This document shows, one piece after another, positions 25,703 to 34,501 of a stretch of DNA of 64,000 nt. The stretch comes from JAGVSZ01 sp963716855. Lineage in GTDB: Bacteria > Pseudomonadota > Gammaproteobacteria > Burkholderiales > SG8-39. The DNA lies in NCBI GenBank assembly GCA_963716855.1, contig CAVQUV010000021.1, positions 186,001-250,000 of the forward strand. Direction: 5' to 3'. Positions within the stretch are counted from its first letter, which is position 1, and each line of letters starts with the position of its first letter. Below the pieces are notes generated by a model that was given only the letters and a program-made list of their open reading frames with translations, ran no database searches and was not told the DNA's origin. The position numbers were made by a program, and so were the translations under genes.

Positions 25703-26329
25703 GTGGCGCGAATGCAGTGGTACTTCGACTTCCTCTCCCCGTACGCATATCTGCAGTTCGCGACGGAGCCGGAACTCTTCCAGCGCTCCGACGTCGAGCT
25801 CAGGCCGCTCGTGCTGGCGGCGCTGCTCGACCATTGGGGCCAGAAGGCGCCGGCGGAGATCGAGGCCAAGCGCCAGCACACCTATCGTCACGTCACCTGG
25901 CTCGGCGCGAAGCGCGGGGTGCCGTTGCGCGTACCCCCGGCCCACCCGTTCAACCCGATTCACGCACTGCGGCTCGCGCTCGCCTTCGGAGCAACCTACG
26001 AGACGGTGAAATCGATCTTCGACTTCATCTGGGGCCAGGGCCGCTCCCCGAACGACGAATGGAAGGCGCTCTGCGACACCCTCGGCGTACCGGGTGCCGA
26101 GGTGCTGGCGGCGAGCGAAGGGGTCAAGGCGCAGCTGCGGGAGTACGGGGAGGAGGCGATCCGGGCCGGCGTCTTCGGCGTACCGACCTTCGTCGTCGAC
26201 GGCCATCTCTTCTGGGGTCTCGACGCCACCGACCTGCTGCGGGACTACCTCGACAATCCGCAGCTCTTCGACGCCGCCGAGATGCAGCGTCTCGCGTCGA
26301 TCCAGATCGCCGCGACCCGCAAGGCCTGA
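25703..26329 (+). CDS. DsbA-family protein, 2-hydroxychromene-2-carboxylate isomerase-like
   Basis: The 208-residue protein has a thioredoxin fold opened by QWYFDFLSPYAYLQF. The Ser-Pro replaces the CxxC of DsbA, as in the glutathione-dependent 2-hydroxychromene-2-carboxylate isomerases of the kappa-GST group. The cis-Pro loop GVFGVPTFVVDGHLFWG is intact. Isomerisation of an aromatic breakdown intermediate is known for family members, but no naphthalene-pathway genes are nearby, so the true substrate is open. The start is GTG at 25703, with AAGGGAG upstream, 18 bases after proA. Confidence 0.88.
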   Translation: MARMQWYFDFLSPYAYLQFATEPELFQRSDVELRPLVLAALLDHWGQKAPAEIEAKRQHTYRHVTWLGAKRGVPLRVPPAHPFNPIHALRLALAFGATYETVKSIFDFIWGQGRSPNDEWKALCDTLGVPGAEVLAASEGVKAQLREYGEEAIRAGVFGVPTFVVDGHLFWGLDATDLLRDYLDNPQLFDAAEMQRLASIQIAATRKA

Positions 26330-26352
26330 CGGCGCGAGCGCGCGCGACCTGG

Positions 26353-27021
26353 ATGGCGCTTTCCCCGCTGCTCGGGCTCCTCGGCGGCACGTTCGACCCG
26401 GTGCACTATGCGCATCTGCGTCTCGCCGACGAGGCCGCCGAGCATCTCGGACTCACGCGCGTGCGCTGGATCCCGTCGGGCAGCCCGGGGCACCGCACGG
26501 CGCCGCGCACGGCGGGCCGCCACCGGCTCGAGATGGTCCGCATCGCGGTGCGCGACGACGCGCGCTTCGAGGTCGACGAGGCCGAAGCCGAGAGCGCCGC
26601 GCCGGGCTTCACGATCGACACGCTGAAGCGGCTGCGCGCGCAGCTCGGGACCGAAGCGCCGCTCGTCTTCATCATCGGCGCGGATCAGCTGCACGCGTTC
26701 CACACCTGGCGCGCGTGGCGCGAGCTCCTCACGCTGGCGCACTTCGCGGTCGGTGAACGCCCCGGCTTCGCCGTGACCCGCGACGCGCTCCCGGCCGAGG
26801 TCGGCGTCGAGTACGCGCAGCGCGCCGGAACGCCTGCGGCGCTGGCGGCCGCCCCCGCCGGGCGCATCGTCACGTTCCCGATGACCCTGCTCGGGATCTC
26901 GGCCTCCGAACTGCGACGCCGGCTCGCCTCGGACCGCAGCGTGCGCTATTTGCTCCCGCCCGAAGTTCTCGCATATATTCGAGCACACGACCTTTACCGA
27001 GAGGACCAGCCCTCCAACTGA
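26353..27021 (+). CDS. nadD: Nicotinate-nucleotide adenylyltransferase
   Basis: NadD transfers AMP to nicotinate mononucleotide in NAD synthesis. The 222-residue protein has the nucleotidyltransferase motif GGTFDPVHYAH (residues 11-21), which contains the HxxH pair His18 and His21. It also has the family strand VFIIGADQLHAFHTW and the C-terminal ISASELRRRL, a variant of the ISSTxIR motif. The ATG at 26353 immediately precedes the motif. Its TGA overlaps the rsfS ATG by one base, so the two genes are translationally coupled. Confidence 0.94.
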   Translation: MALSPLLGLLGGTFDPVHYAHLRLADEAAEHLGLTRVRWIPSGSPGHRTAPRTAGRHRLEMVRIAVRDDARFEVDEAEAESAAPGFTIDTLKRLRAQLGTEAPLVFIIGADQLHAFHTWRAWRELLTLAHFAVGERPGFAVTRDALPAEVGVEYAQRAGTPAALAAAPAGRIVTFPMTLLGISASELRRRLASDRSVRYLLPPEVLAYIRAHDLYREDQPSN

Positions 27022-27401
27022 TGGACATCCGGAAAAAGCAGAAGGCGGTCGTTGCCGCGCTCGAGGACATCAAGGCCCGCGACGTCGCGGCATTCGATGT
27101 CACCCACCTGACCAGTCTGTTCGACCGGGTGATCATCGTCACCGCCGACTCCGCGCGGCAGACGAAGGCCCTCGCCGTTCATCTGCGCGAGAGGATGAAG
27201 GCCCTCGGCGAGCGCGTTCTCGGCCTCGAAGGCGAGGCGGGCGGCGAGTGGGTGCTGGTCGACCTCGGGGATGTCGTGGTGCACATCATGCAGCCGGCGG
27301 TTCGCCAGCACTACAACCTGGAGGAGCTGTGGGACCAGCCCGCCCCGCGCGCGAAGCGTCCCCGCTCGAAGCCCAAACCCGCAAAAGAGGCGGCAACCTG
27401 A
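27021..27401 (+). CDS. rsfS: Ribosomal silencing factor RsfS
   Basis: RsfS binds uL14 on the large ribosomal subunit and blocks joining of the subunits when nutrients are scarce. The 126-residue protein has the conserved DUF143 core: LEDIKARDVAAFDVTHLTSL, FDRVIIVTADSARQTKALA, GEWVLVDLGDVVVHIMQPAVR and YNLEELW. The last 20 residues are a Lys/Pro tail. It overlaps nadD by one base, and rlmH starts right after its stop. Confidence 0.95.
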   Translation: MDIRKKQKAVVAALEDIKARDVAAFDVTHLTSLFDRVIIVTADSARQTKALAVHLRERMKALGERVLGLEGEAGGEWVLVDLGDVVVHIMQPAVRQHYNLEELWDQPAPRAKRPRSKPKPAKEAAT

Positions 27402-27872
27402 GTGAAACTTCTCGTCGTCGCGGTCGGGGAGCGGATGCCCGGCTGGGTCGACGAGGCGTTCGCCGATTATGCGCGGCGGTTTCCGCGCAAGGCCCGGCTC
27501 ATCCTGGCGGAGATCCGGCCGGAGAAGCGTGGCCCCACCCGCACTCCTGCGCAGGCGATGGCCGCGGAGGCAAAGCGCCTCGACGCGGCCCTGCCGGCCG
27601 GCTGCCGGCGCGTCGCGCTCGACGAGCGCGGCCGCGAGGTCACCACGGCCCAGCTCGCCCGGCTCCTGGACGGCTGGCTCGCGGGCGGGCAGGACGTCGG
27701 CTTCCTGATCGGCGGACCGGACGGGCTCGACGAGTCGCTCCGGGCCGGCGCCGACCTGCAGCTCCGCCTGTCGAGCCTCACGCTGCCGCATGCACTGGTT
27801 CGCGTCCTGCTCGCGGAACAGCTTTATCGGGCCCTCTCGCTCCTCGATAATCACCCGTACCATCGGAAATAA
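27402..27872 (+). CDS. rlmH: 23S rRNA pseudouridine-1915 N3-methyltransferase
   Basis: RlmH is a SPOUT methyltransferase acting on assembled 70S ribosomes. The 156-residue protein has the SAM-binding trefoil-knot elements FLIGGPDGLDESL and LRLSSLTLPHALVRVLLAEQLYRA, and ends with NHPYHRK, all invariant in the family. It starts at a GTG directly after the rsfS stop, completing the nadD-rsfS-rlmH cluster. Confidence 0.96.
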   Translation: MKLLVVAVGERMPGWVDEAFADYARRFPRKARLILAEIRPEKRGPTRTPAQAMAAEAKRLDAALPAGCRRVALDERGREVTTAQLARLLDGWLAGGQDVGFLIGGPDGLDESLRAGADLQLRLSSLTLPHALVRVLLAEQLYRALSLLDNHPYHRK

Positions 27873-27911
27873 CGACCAGCGAGAATAACTAGAGCCAAGC
27901 GAAAGGCGGCC

Positions 27912-28532
27912 GTGGCGTACAACGTTCCGCGCATCTACCTCGCCTCGCGCAGCCCGCGCCGCCGGGAGCTTCTCAAGCAGATCGGCGTCGGCTTCGAGGT
28001 GCTCCTTTTCCGCGAGCATGGCCTGCGCGGGCGGGACATGGACGAGACGCCCCACCCGAACGAGCTGCCCGACGCCTACGTCACCCGCGTCGCCAAGAGC
28101 AAGGCCGAGGCCGGGTGGCAACGCGTGGTGCAGCGCGGCCTCCCGCGCCACCCGGTGCTCGCGGCGGACACCACCGTGTGCCTGCGCAACGACATCTTCG
28201 GGAAGCCGGCCGATCGCGCCGACGCCATCGCCATGCTGCGCGCGCTGTCGGGACGCGAGCATCGCGTCCTGACCGCGGTTGTGCTCTCGTTCGACGCCAC
28301 CGTCGATGCGATCCTGAACGAGAACGTCGTTCGCTTCCGCGACCTGGATGACGCCGAGATCGCGCAGTACGTCGACACCGGCGAGCCGTTCGACAAGGCC
28401 GGAGGCTATGCGATCCAGGGCCGCGCCGCGGCGTTCATCCCGGAGATCCTCGGCAGCTACACCGGCGTGATGGGCCTGCCGCTGTACGAGACGGCGAGCC
28501 TGCTGCGCAAGTTCCAGTCCCGGTTCGGCTGA
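27912..28532 (+). CDS. Maf/YhdE-type nucleoside triphosphate pyrophosphatase
   Basis: Maf proteins hydrolyse non-canonical or modified nucleoside triphosphates. The 206-residue protein has the N-terminal LASRSPRRRELL, the catalytic VLAADTTV and the GEPFDKAGGYAIQGRAAAFI and GVMGLPLYET motifs. The GEPFDKAG pattern places it with the YhdE subgroup (dTTP/UTP pyrophosphatases) rather than YceF. It starts with GTG at 27912, 39 bases after rlmH and 46 bases before rng, in the conserved maf-rng arrangement. Confidence 0.93.
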   Translation: MAYNVPRIYLASRSPRRRELLKQIGVGFEVLLFREHGLRGRDMDETPHPNELPDAYVTRVAKSKAEAGWQRVVQRGLPRHPVLAADTTVCLRNDIFGKPADRADAIAMLRALSGREHRVLTAVVLSFDATVDAILNENVVRFRDLDDAEIAQYVDTGEPFDKAGGYAIQGRAAAFIPEILGSYTGVMGLPLYETASLLRKFQSRFG

Positions 28533-28578
28533 GCTTCCGGGTTAAGCTTGCGGCCCCGGCCGAGCGCCGCGGGAAGCC

Positions 28579-30060
<1,482 letters not shown>

Positions 30061-30066
30061 GCAGGC

Positions 30067-30972
30067 ATGGTCAGAGACAAGGTCGTGATCGTCACCGGCG
30101 CCGGCGGCGGGATCGGGCGCGAGATCGCGGCCGCGATGGCGGCTGGCGGGGCGAAGGTCGTCGTGAACGACATCGGCGCGTCCCTCACCGGGGAGCCCGG
30201 CGACGCCGGGGCAGCGCAGCGGGTGGTCGACGAGATCCGTGCGCGCGGCGGCGCGGCCGTCGCCAGCACCGACAGCGTGTCGGACTGGAACGCGGCGAAC
30301 CGGATCGTGCAGGTCGCGCTGGACGCCTTCGGCCGCATCGACTGCGTTGTGAACAACGCCGGGATCCTGCGCGATCGCCTGTTCCACAAGATGACGCCGG
30401 AGGATTTCGAGGCCGTCGTCCAGGTGCACCTGATGGGGACCTTCTACGTCAGTCGCGCGGCCGCGACGCACTTCCGCGCGCGGGAAAGCGGCGCGTACAT
30501 CCACATGACCTCGACCTCCGGGCTGATCGGAAACGTCGGGCAGGCCAACTACGCCGCCGCGAAGCTCGGAATCGCGGCGCTGTCGAAGTCGATTGCAGTG
30601 GATCTCGCGAAGTTCAACGTGCGCTCGAACTGCATCGCGCCGTTCGCCTGGAGCCGGATGATCGCGTCGATCCCGACCGAGACGCCCGCGCAGCAGGCGC
30701 GGGTGGCGAAGCTCCAGCGCATGGAAGCGGGCAAGATCGCGCCGATGGCGGTGTTCCTGGCCGGAGACGCCGCCCGGGAGGTGAGCGGTCAGGTCTTCGC
30801 GGTGCGCGCGAACGAGATCTTCGTGATGAGCCAGCCGCGGCCGGTGCGTTCGGTCCATCGCGCCGAGGGCTGGACCGCCGAGGCGATCGCCGCGCACGCG
30901 CTGCCCGCGCTCAAGGCGAGCTTTCTGCCGCTCGACGTCTCGGCGGACGTCTTCTCCTGGGATCCAATCTAA
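30067..30972 (+). CDS. SDR-family oxidoreductase ((3R)-hydroxyacyl-CoA dehydrogenase-like)
   Basis: The 301-residue protein has the classical SDR motifs VIVTGAGGGIGREIA (TGxxxGxG at 10-17), NNAGILRD, a catalytic Ser in TSTSGLIGN and YAAAKLG for the Tyr-Lys pair. The pattern VNDIGASLTGE and NNAGILRDRLFHKM resembles the hydroxyacyl-CoA dehydrogenase domain of peroxisomal multifunctional enzymes. The C-terminal 50 residues (EGWTAEAIAAHALPAL) are an extra tail also seen in that group. It begins six bases after rng and is followed 47 bases on by the citryl-CoA lyase-like gene, suggesting a joint role in acyl-CoA metabolism. Confidence 0.85.
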   Translation: MVRDKVVIVTGAGGGIGREIAAAMAAGGAKVVVNDIGASLTGEPGDAGAAQRVVDEIRARGGAAVASTDSVSDWNAANRIVQVALDAFGRIDCVVNNAGILRDRLFHKMTPEDFEAVVQVHLMGTFYVSRAAATHFRARESGAYIHMTSTSGLIGNVGQANYAAAKLGIAALSKSIAVDLAKFNVRSNCIAPFAWSRMIASIPTETPAQQARVAKLQRMEAGKIAPMAVFLAGDAAREVSGQVFAVRANEIFVMSQPRPVRSVHRAEGWTAEAIAAHALPALKASFLPLDVSADVFSWDPI

Positions 30973-31019
30973 GCCGGGGGATCGCCCCTCACCTCGTTAG
31001 ACGCCCTGAAGGAGCACCG

Positions 31020-31820
31020 ATGCCCCGTCAAACCAAGCCCCTGCGCAGCGACCTCGGCTGGAGCACCCCCGACAAGATCGTCGTCCGCGGCAAGGACCTG
31101 CCGGGCGAGCTGCTCGGCAAGATCAACCTCGGCGACATGGCGTTCCTCGAGTTGATGGGACGCGTGCCGACGCCGCAGGAGTCGACCGTCTTCAACGCCA
31201 TCCTCGTCACGCTCGTGGAGCACGGGATCACGCCGAGCGCGCTCGCCGCGCGGCTCACCTACGCCGGCGCGCCGGAGTCGCTCCAGGCCGCGGTCGCCGC
31301 CGGGCTGTGCGGGCTCGGGACCGTGTTCGTCGGCAGCATGGAAGGCGTTGCGAAGATGCTCGCCGAGGTGCTGCCGCGCAGCCGCGCGAAGACGGCGACC
31401 GCGGCCGAGCTCGAGGCGATTGCCCGCGACACGGTCGCGTCCTGGCGTGCGCGAAAGCACCCGATCCCGGGCCTCGGGCATCCGATCCACAAGCCGGTCG
31501 ACCCGCGCACGCCGCGGCTGTTCCAGATCGCGCAGGAGAACGGCCTGTCCGGCGCTTACGTGCGGCTGGTGCAGCTCATCGCCGCCGAGGCCGAGCGCGC
31601 CTCGGGCAAGCAATTGCCGATCAACGCGACCGGCGCGATCGGCGCGATCTGCTGCGAGCTCGGCGTGCCCGATCGCATCGTGCGCGGCCTCGGCGTGATG
31701 GCGCGCGCGGTCGGGTTGGTCGGCCACATCCTCGAGGAGACCGAGCATCCGATGGCGCTCGAGGTCTGGCAACGCATCGACGAGGAAGCGAGCGCGCACG
31801 CCCGGCCGAAACGCGACTAG
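31020..31820 (+). CDS. Citryl-CoA lyase / citrate synthase-family protein
   Basis: The 266-residue protein is a short member of the citrate synthase superfamily, containing PGLGHPIHKPVDPRTPRLF with the conserved active-site His, and ATGAIGAICCELGVP plus EETEHPM near the end. Length and motifs match proteins annotated as citryl-CoA lyases, which split citryl-CoA into acetyl-CoA and oxaloacetate. Full-length citrate synthases are over 400 residues. The ATG at 31020 has AAGGAG eight bases upstream. No partner ATP-citrate lyase or CitF-like gene is near, so the actual acyl-CoA substrate is open. Confidence 0.8.
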   Translation: MPRQTKPLRSDLGWSTPDKIVVRGKDLPGELLGKINLGDMAFLELMGRVPTPQESTVFNAILVTLVEHGITPSALAARLTYAGAPESLQAAVAAGLCGLGTVFVGSMEGVAKMLAEVLPRSRAKTATAAELEAIARDTVASWRARKHPIPGLGHPIHKPVDPRTPRLFQIAQENGLSGAYVRLVQLIAAEAERASGKQLPINATGAIGAICCELGVPDRIVRGLGVMARAVGLVGHILEETEHPMALEVWQRIDEEASAHARPKRD

Positions 31821-31830
31821 CGACCCGCCG

Positions 31831-31923
31831 ATGCCGCTTCCGTCGCTGCTCGAGGGCAAGTTGCGCCTGCCCGTGATCGGCGCACCGCTGTTCCGAGCAC
31901 GCATCGCGACCGGAGCGGCGTGA
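31831..31923 (+). pseudogene. Truncated 5' remnant of a nitronate monooxygenase-like gene
   Basis: A 30-codon reading frame starts with MPLPSLLEGKLRLPVIGAPLF, the typical beginning of bacterial nitronate monooxygenases (FMN enzymes of about 330 residues). It then breaks into unrelated residues and a stop. No remainder of such a gene follows in any frame. It lies 10 bases after the citryl-CoA lyase-like gene, so it was probably the next gene in that operon before a deletion removed nearly all of it. Confidence 0.6.
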
Positions 31924-31990
31924 CTTTCCGCACCGCGTCCGCGTCGCGTCCGGTAGACCGGCCTGCCGGCGGACGCGCAAAATCCGGGCG

Positions 31991-32401
31991 ATGAAAGAGG
32001 GCAGCCTCAGCGACAAGGAGCGAAAACTCGTCGCGGCGGCGCGGCGCGAGGCGCAGGCGAAGCGTGCCGGCGCCGCGCCACAGCCGGCCAACCCGGCCGC
32101 ACCGGTCCGCACGCCGACCTCGCCGCTCGACGGGCGCACGGTCGTCGGCTGGGACCATCCCGCCGCGCACGTCACGCCGCTCGATCAGCCGACGGTCGCC
32201 GGATGGGACCACCCGGCCGCGAGCGGCACGAAAGGGCACGATGCGGACGGCAAGTGGTCGCGGATGGCCGCGCTCATGGAGGCCGAGCGCGCCGCGGAGA
32301 TGCGGAAGCGGCAGCGGGCAAAACGCCGCGCCGCCATCTTCATGAGCGTGCTGCTGGTGGTCGTCGCGATCGTTGCGGCGCGAGTGCTGCTCTCGCGCTG
32401 A
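31991..32401 (+). CDS. Uncharacterised tail-anchored protein with two GWDHPAA repeats
   Basis: I do not recognise this 136-residue protein. The N-terminal half is basic and Ala/Pro-rich (KERKLVAAARREAQAKR). The middle contains two near-identical units, PLDGRTVVGWDHPAAHV and PLDQPTVAGWDHPAASG. A charged helix (ALMEAERAAEMRKRQRAKRR) leads into one C-terminal membrane segment (about residues 114-133), so it should be a tail-anchored inner-membrane protein with its repeats in the cytoplasm. It is convergent with another small repeat-bearing gene at 32414, with only 12 bases between their stops. Confidence 0.6.
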   Translation: MKEGSLSDKERKLVAAARREAQAKRAGAAPQPANPAAPVRTPTSPLDGRTVVGWDHPAAHVTPLDQPTVAGWDHPAASGTKGHDADGKWSRMAALMEAERAAEMRKRQRAKRRAAIFMSVLLVVVAIVAARVLLSR

Positions 32402-32413
32402 GCGCGCGGCGCG

Positions 32414-32734
32414 TCAGCGCGGATCGCGGGCCGCGATCGTGCGCGCGACGATCTCGCCCAGTCCCGAGTCGACCTTTTCCGCCGGCATCGCGTAGAGCCA
32501 CACCTCGGTGATCCGCGACACGTCCGGCATCTCGCCCAGGCCGTTGTCGATGCTGTCGGCAGGCGTGGCGTACAGCCAGGTCTCGTTCCACTGCGTGTAT
32601 GGGGGCAGCGCACCGAGGCCGTTGTCGACCTTGGCGGCGGGTTCGGGAACCTCGTCCGCGGCCAGCCCGGCGGGCGCGACGAACAGGGTCAGTGCGGCGG
32701 CGAGTGCGACGGCGGCGTGCTTGGCAGACGGCAT
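32414..32734 (-). CDS. Exported small protein with three NGLG...WLYAxPA-type repeats
   Basis: The 106-residue product has a signal peptide (about 1-26, ending GLAA), then three degenerate units: VDNGLGALPPYTQWNETWLY, ATPADSIDNGLGEMPDVSRI followed by TEVWLYAMPAEKVDSGLGEI. The consensus is A-x-P-A-x-x-[IV]-D-[NS]-G-L-G-x-[LMI]-P-x...W-L-Y. The spacing of about 27-30 residues and the aromatic Trp-Leu-Tyr hint at a small beta-structured periplasmic or surface protein. A good AGGGGAGC ribosome-binding site precedes the ATG at 32734. The family is unknown to me. Confidence 0.65.
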   Translation of the reverse strand: MPSAKHAAVALAAALTLFVAPAGLAADEVPEPAAKVDNGLGALPPYTQWNETWLYATPADSIDNGLGEMPDVSRITEVWLYAMPAEKVDSGLGEIVARTIAARDPR

Positions 32735-32886
32735 GGCGAGCTCCCCTTTTTTTGCGAGGGCCAACTCTGGGGCCCGGTGGGCGAACGCGCGAGTGCATAG
32801 TGCCGCGCCGTCGCCTCGAGCTCGGCCGCGAGTGCCGACTATTTCGCGTCCGGACGGAGGAAGTCGCCGGTGCGCGAACGGTGCGA

Positions 32887-33483
32887 CTACTTGGGCGCTC
32901 GACCCATGAGGTAGAACTCGTCGTTGGGGCGCAGCGCGACGAAGTTCGCGAACCGGTTCGACAGGGAGAAGAACGCGGAGACGCCGGCGATGTCCCAGAT
33001 GTCCGCGTCGGTGAAGCCGTGCGCGCGCAGGGCGGCGAAGTCGCGCTCGTCGATCGCGCGCGAGTCCTCGGCCACCTTCAGCGCGAAATCGAGCAGCGCC
33101 CGCTGGCGCAGCGTGATGTCCGCCTCGCGGTAGTTGATTGCGACCTGGTCGGCGATGAGCGGGTCCTTCGCACGGATGCGCAGGATGGCGCCGTGCGCGA
33201 CGACGCAGTACTGGCAGCCGTTCGCGCCGGCGACCGCCACGACGATCATTTCCCGCTCGGCCTTGGTCAGGCCGCTTTCCTTTTCCATGAGCGCATCGTG
33301 GTAGGCGAAGAACGCCCGGAACTCGTCGGGGCGGTGGGCGAGCGCCAGGAACACGTTCGGAACGAAGCCGGACTTCTCCTGCACCTTGAGGATGCGGGCA
33401 CGGATGTCGTCGGGCAGCTCCTCGAGCTTGGGGACCGGGAAGCGGCTGATCGGCGGAATGGAACGCGGGTCGCGGATGTTCAT
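32887..33483 (-). CDS. Peroxidase-related AhpD-fold protein (carboxymuconolactone decarboxylase superfamily)
   Basis: The 198-residue protein has the AhpD-like helical core with the redox motif GANGCQYCVVAHG, in which the CxxC pair and the following His form the peroxidatic site. It also has KAEREMIVVAVA before the motif and HGFTDADIWDIAGVSAFFS after it. This matches the group called peroxidase-related enzymes in the carboxymuconolactone decarboxylase superfamily. The ATG at 33483 gives the family's usual start (MNIRDPRSIPPISRFPVP). It is divergent from the dienelactone hydrolase gene with about 90 bp between. Confidence 0.88.
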   Translation of the reverse strand: MNIRDPRSIPPISRFPVPKLEELPDDIRARILKVQEKSGFVPNVFLALAHRPDEFRAFFAYHDALMEKESGLTKAEREMIVVAVAGANGCQYCVVAHGAILRIRAKDPLIADQVAINYREADITLRQRALLDFALKVAEDSRAIDERDFAALRAHGFTDADIWDIAGVSAFFSLSNRFANFVALRPNDEFYLMGRAPK

Positions 33484-33576
33484 AGGGGGTCGGCGGCAGC
33501 GCGGCAAAATGGCACAATGCGCGCCGGCAATCGATTCTACCCAACTCGACCCCCAACAAACCAGGAGACTGTTGAC

Positions 33577-34458
33577 ATGGGTGAGCACTCGCAGTTCGGC
33601 GATTCGCAACTCGACAGCCTGCTCCCGAAGGTCGCGTTCGACCGCCGGAGCTTTCTCGTCACGTCCGCCGCAACCGGATTCGCCCTGACCGCCGGCCCGC
33701 TCATGGCGCAGACGATGATCGTCACGCCGATGGACGGGCTCGAGGGCGGCGACATCAAGATCCCGACGAGCGGCGGCGACATGCCCGGTTACTACGCCTG
33801 CCCGAAGAAGGCCGGGAAGTTCCCCGTGGTCCTCGTCGTCGGCGAGGTCTGGGGCGCGCACGAGCACATCAAGGACATCTGCCGGCGCCTCGCCAAGACC
33901 GGCTACTTCGCGGTCGCCAACGAGCCGTACTGGAAGATCGGCGACCTCGCGAAGATGACCGACATCAAGGAGGTGATCGCCAACGCGAACAAGCTCACCG
34001 ACGAGCAGGCGTTCAGCGATCTCGACTCGACCGTGCGCTGGGCCGAGAAGCAGCCGAAGGCGAACGTGAAGCGGCTGGCCATTACCGGCTTCTGCCGCGG
34101 CGGGCGAATGGTCTGGATGTATACCGCGCACAACAAGGCCATCGACGCCGCTGTCGCCTGGTACGGCGGCCTGGGAACCGGCGGCGCGATCACGACGACG
34201 CCGATGGACATCACCGACAAGCTGAATGCGCCGGTGCTGGGTCTTTACGGCGGCGCCGACCAGGGCATCCCCCTCGAGCAGGTCGAGCGGTTGCGCGCCG
34301 GGCTGCTTGCTTTCGGGAAGGACAAGGAGTCGATCATCCACGTCTACCCGGGCATGCCGCACGCCTTCAACGCCGACTACCGCGCGACCTACCGCAAGGA
34401 CGCGGCGGAGGACGGCTGGAAGCGCATGCTGGCCTGGTTCAAGAAGCACGGCGTGTAG
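33577..34458 (+). CDS. Dienelactone hydrolase-family protein with a Tat-type leader
   Basis: The 293-residue protein begins with about 45 residues containing FDRRSFLVTSAATGFALTAG...MAQ, a twin-arginine export signal. An alpha/beta-hydrolase of the dienelactone hydrolase family follows: VLVVGEVWGAHEHIKD for the oxyanion region, the Cys nucleophile in AITGFCRGGRM, an acid in LGLYGGADQGI and a His in YPGMPHAFNADY. Members hydrolyse dienelactone in chlorocatechol breakdown, but exported versions have other, unknown substrates. The start ATG at 33577 follows CAGGAG. It is in line with the haloacetate dehalogenase-like gene 43 bases downstream. Confidence 0.88.
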   Translation: MGEHSQFGDSQLDSLLPKVAFDRRSFLVTSAATGFALTAGPLMAQTMIVTPMDGLEGGDIKIPTSGGDMPGYYACPKKAGKFPVVLVVGEVWGAHEHIKDICRRLAKTGYFAVANEPYWKIGDLAKMTDIKEVIANANKLTDEQAFSDLDSTVRWAEKQPKANVKRLAITGFCRGGRMVWMYTAHNKAIDAAVAWYGGLGTGGAITTTPMDITDKLNAPVLGLYGGADQGIPLEQVERLRAGLLAFGKDKESIIHVYPGMPHAFNADYRATYRKDAAEDGWKRMLAWFKKHGV

Positions 34459-34501
34459 CGCTCGCGGCAGCGACGCCCGAACCACGACACACGGCACGAC
34501 G

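Noticed and set aside
24397..26352. Extension of the nadD frame back through proA and the DsbA-like gene
   Set aside because: It is out of frame with two well-supported genes and is Arg/Ala/Gly-rich without motifs. nadD begins at 26353.
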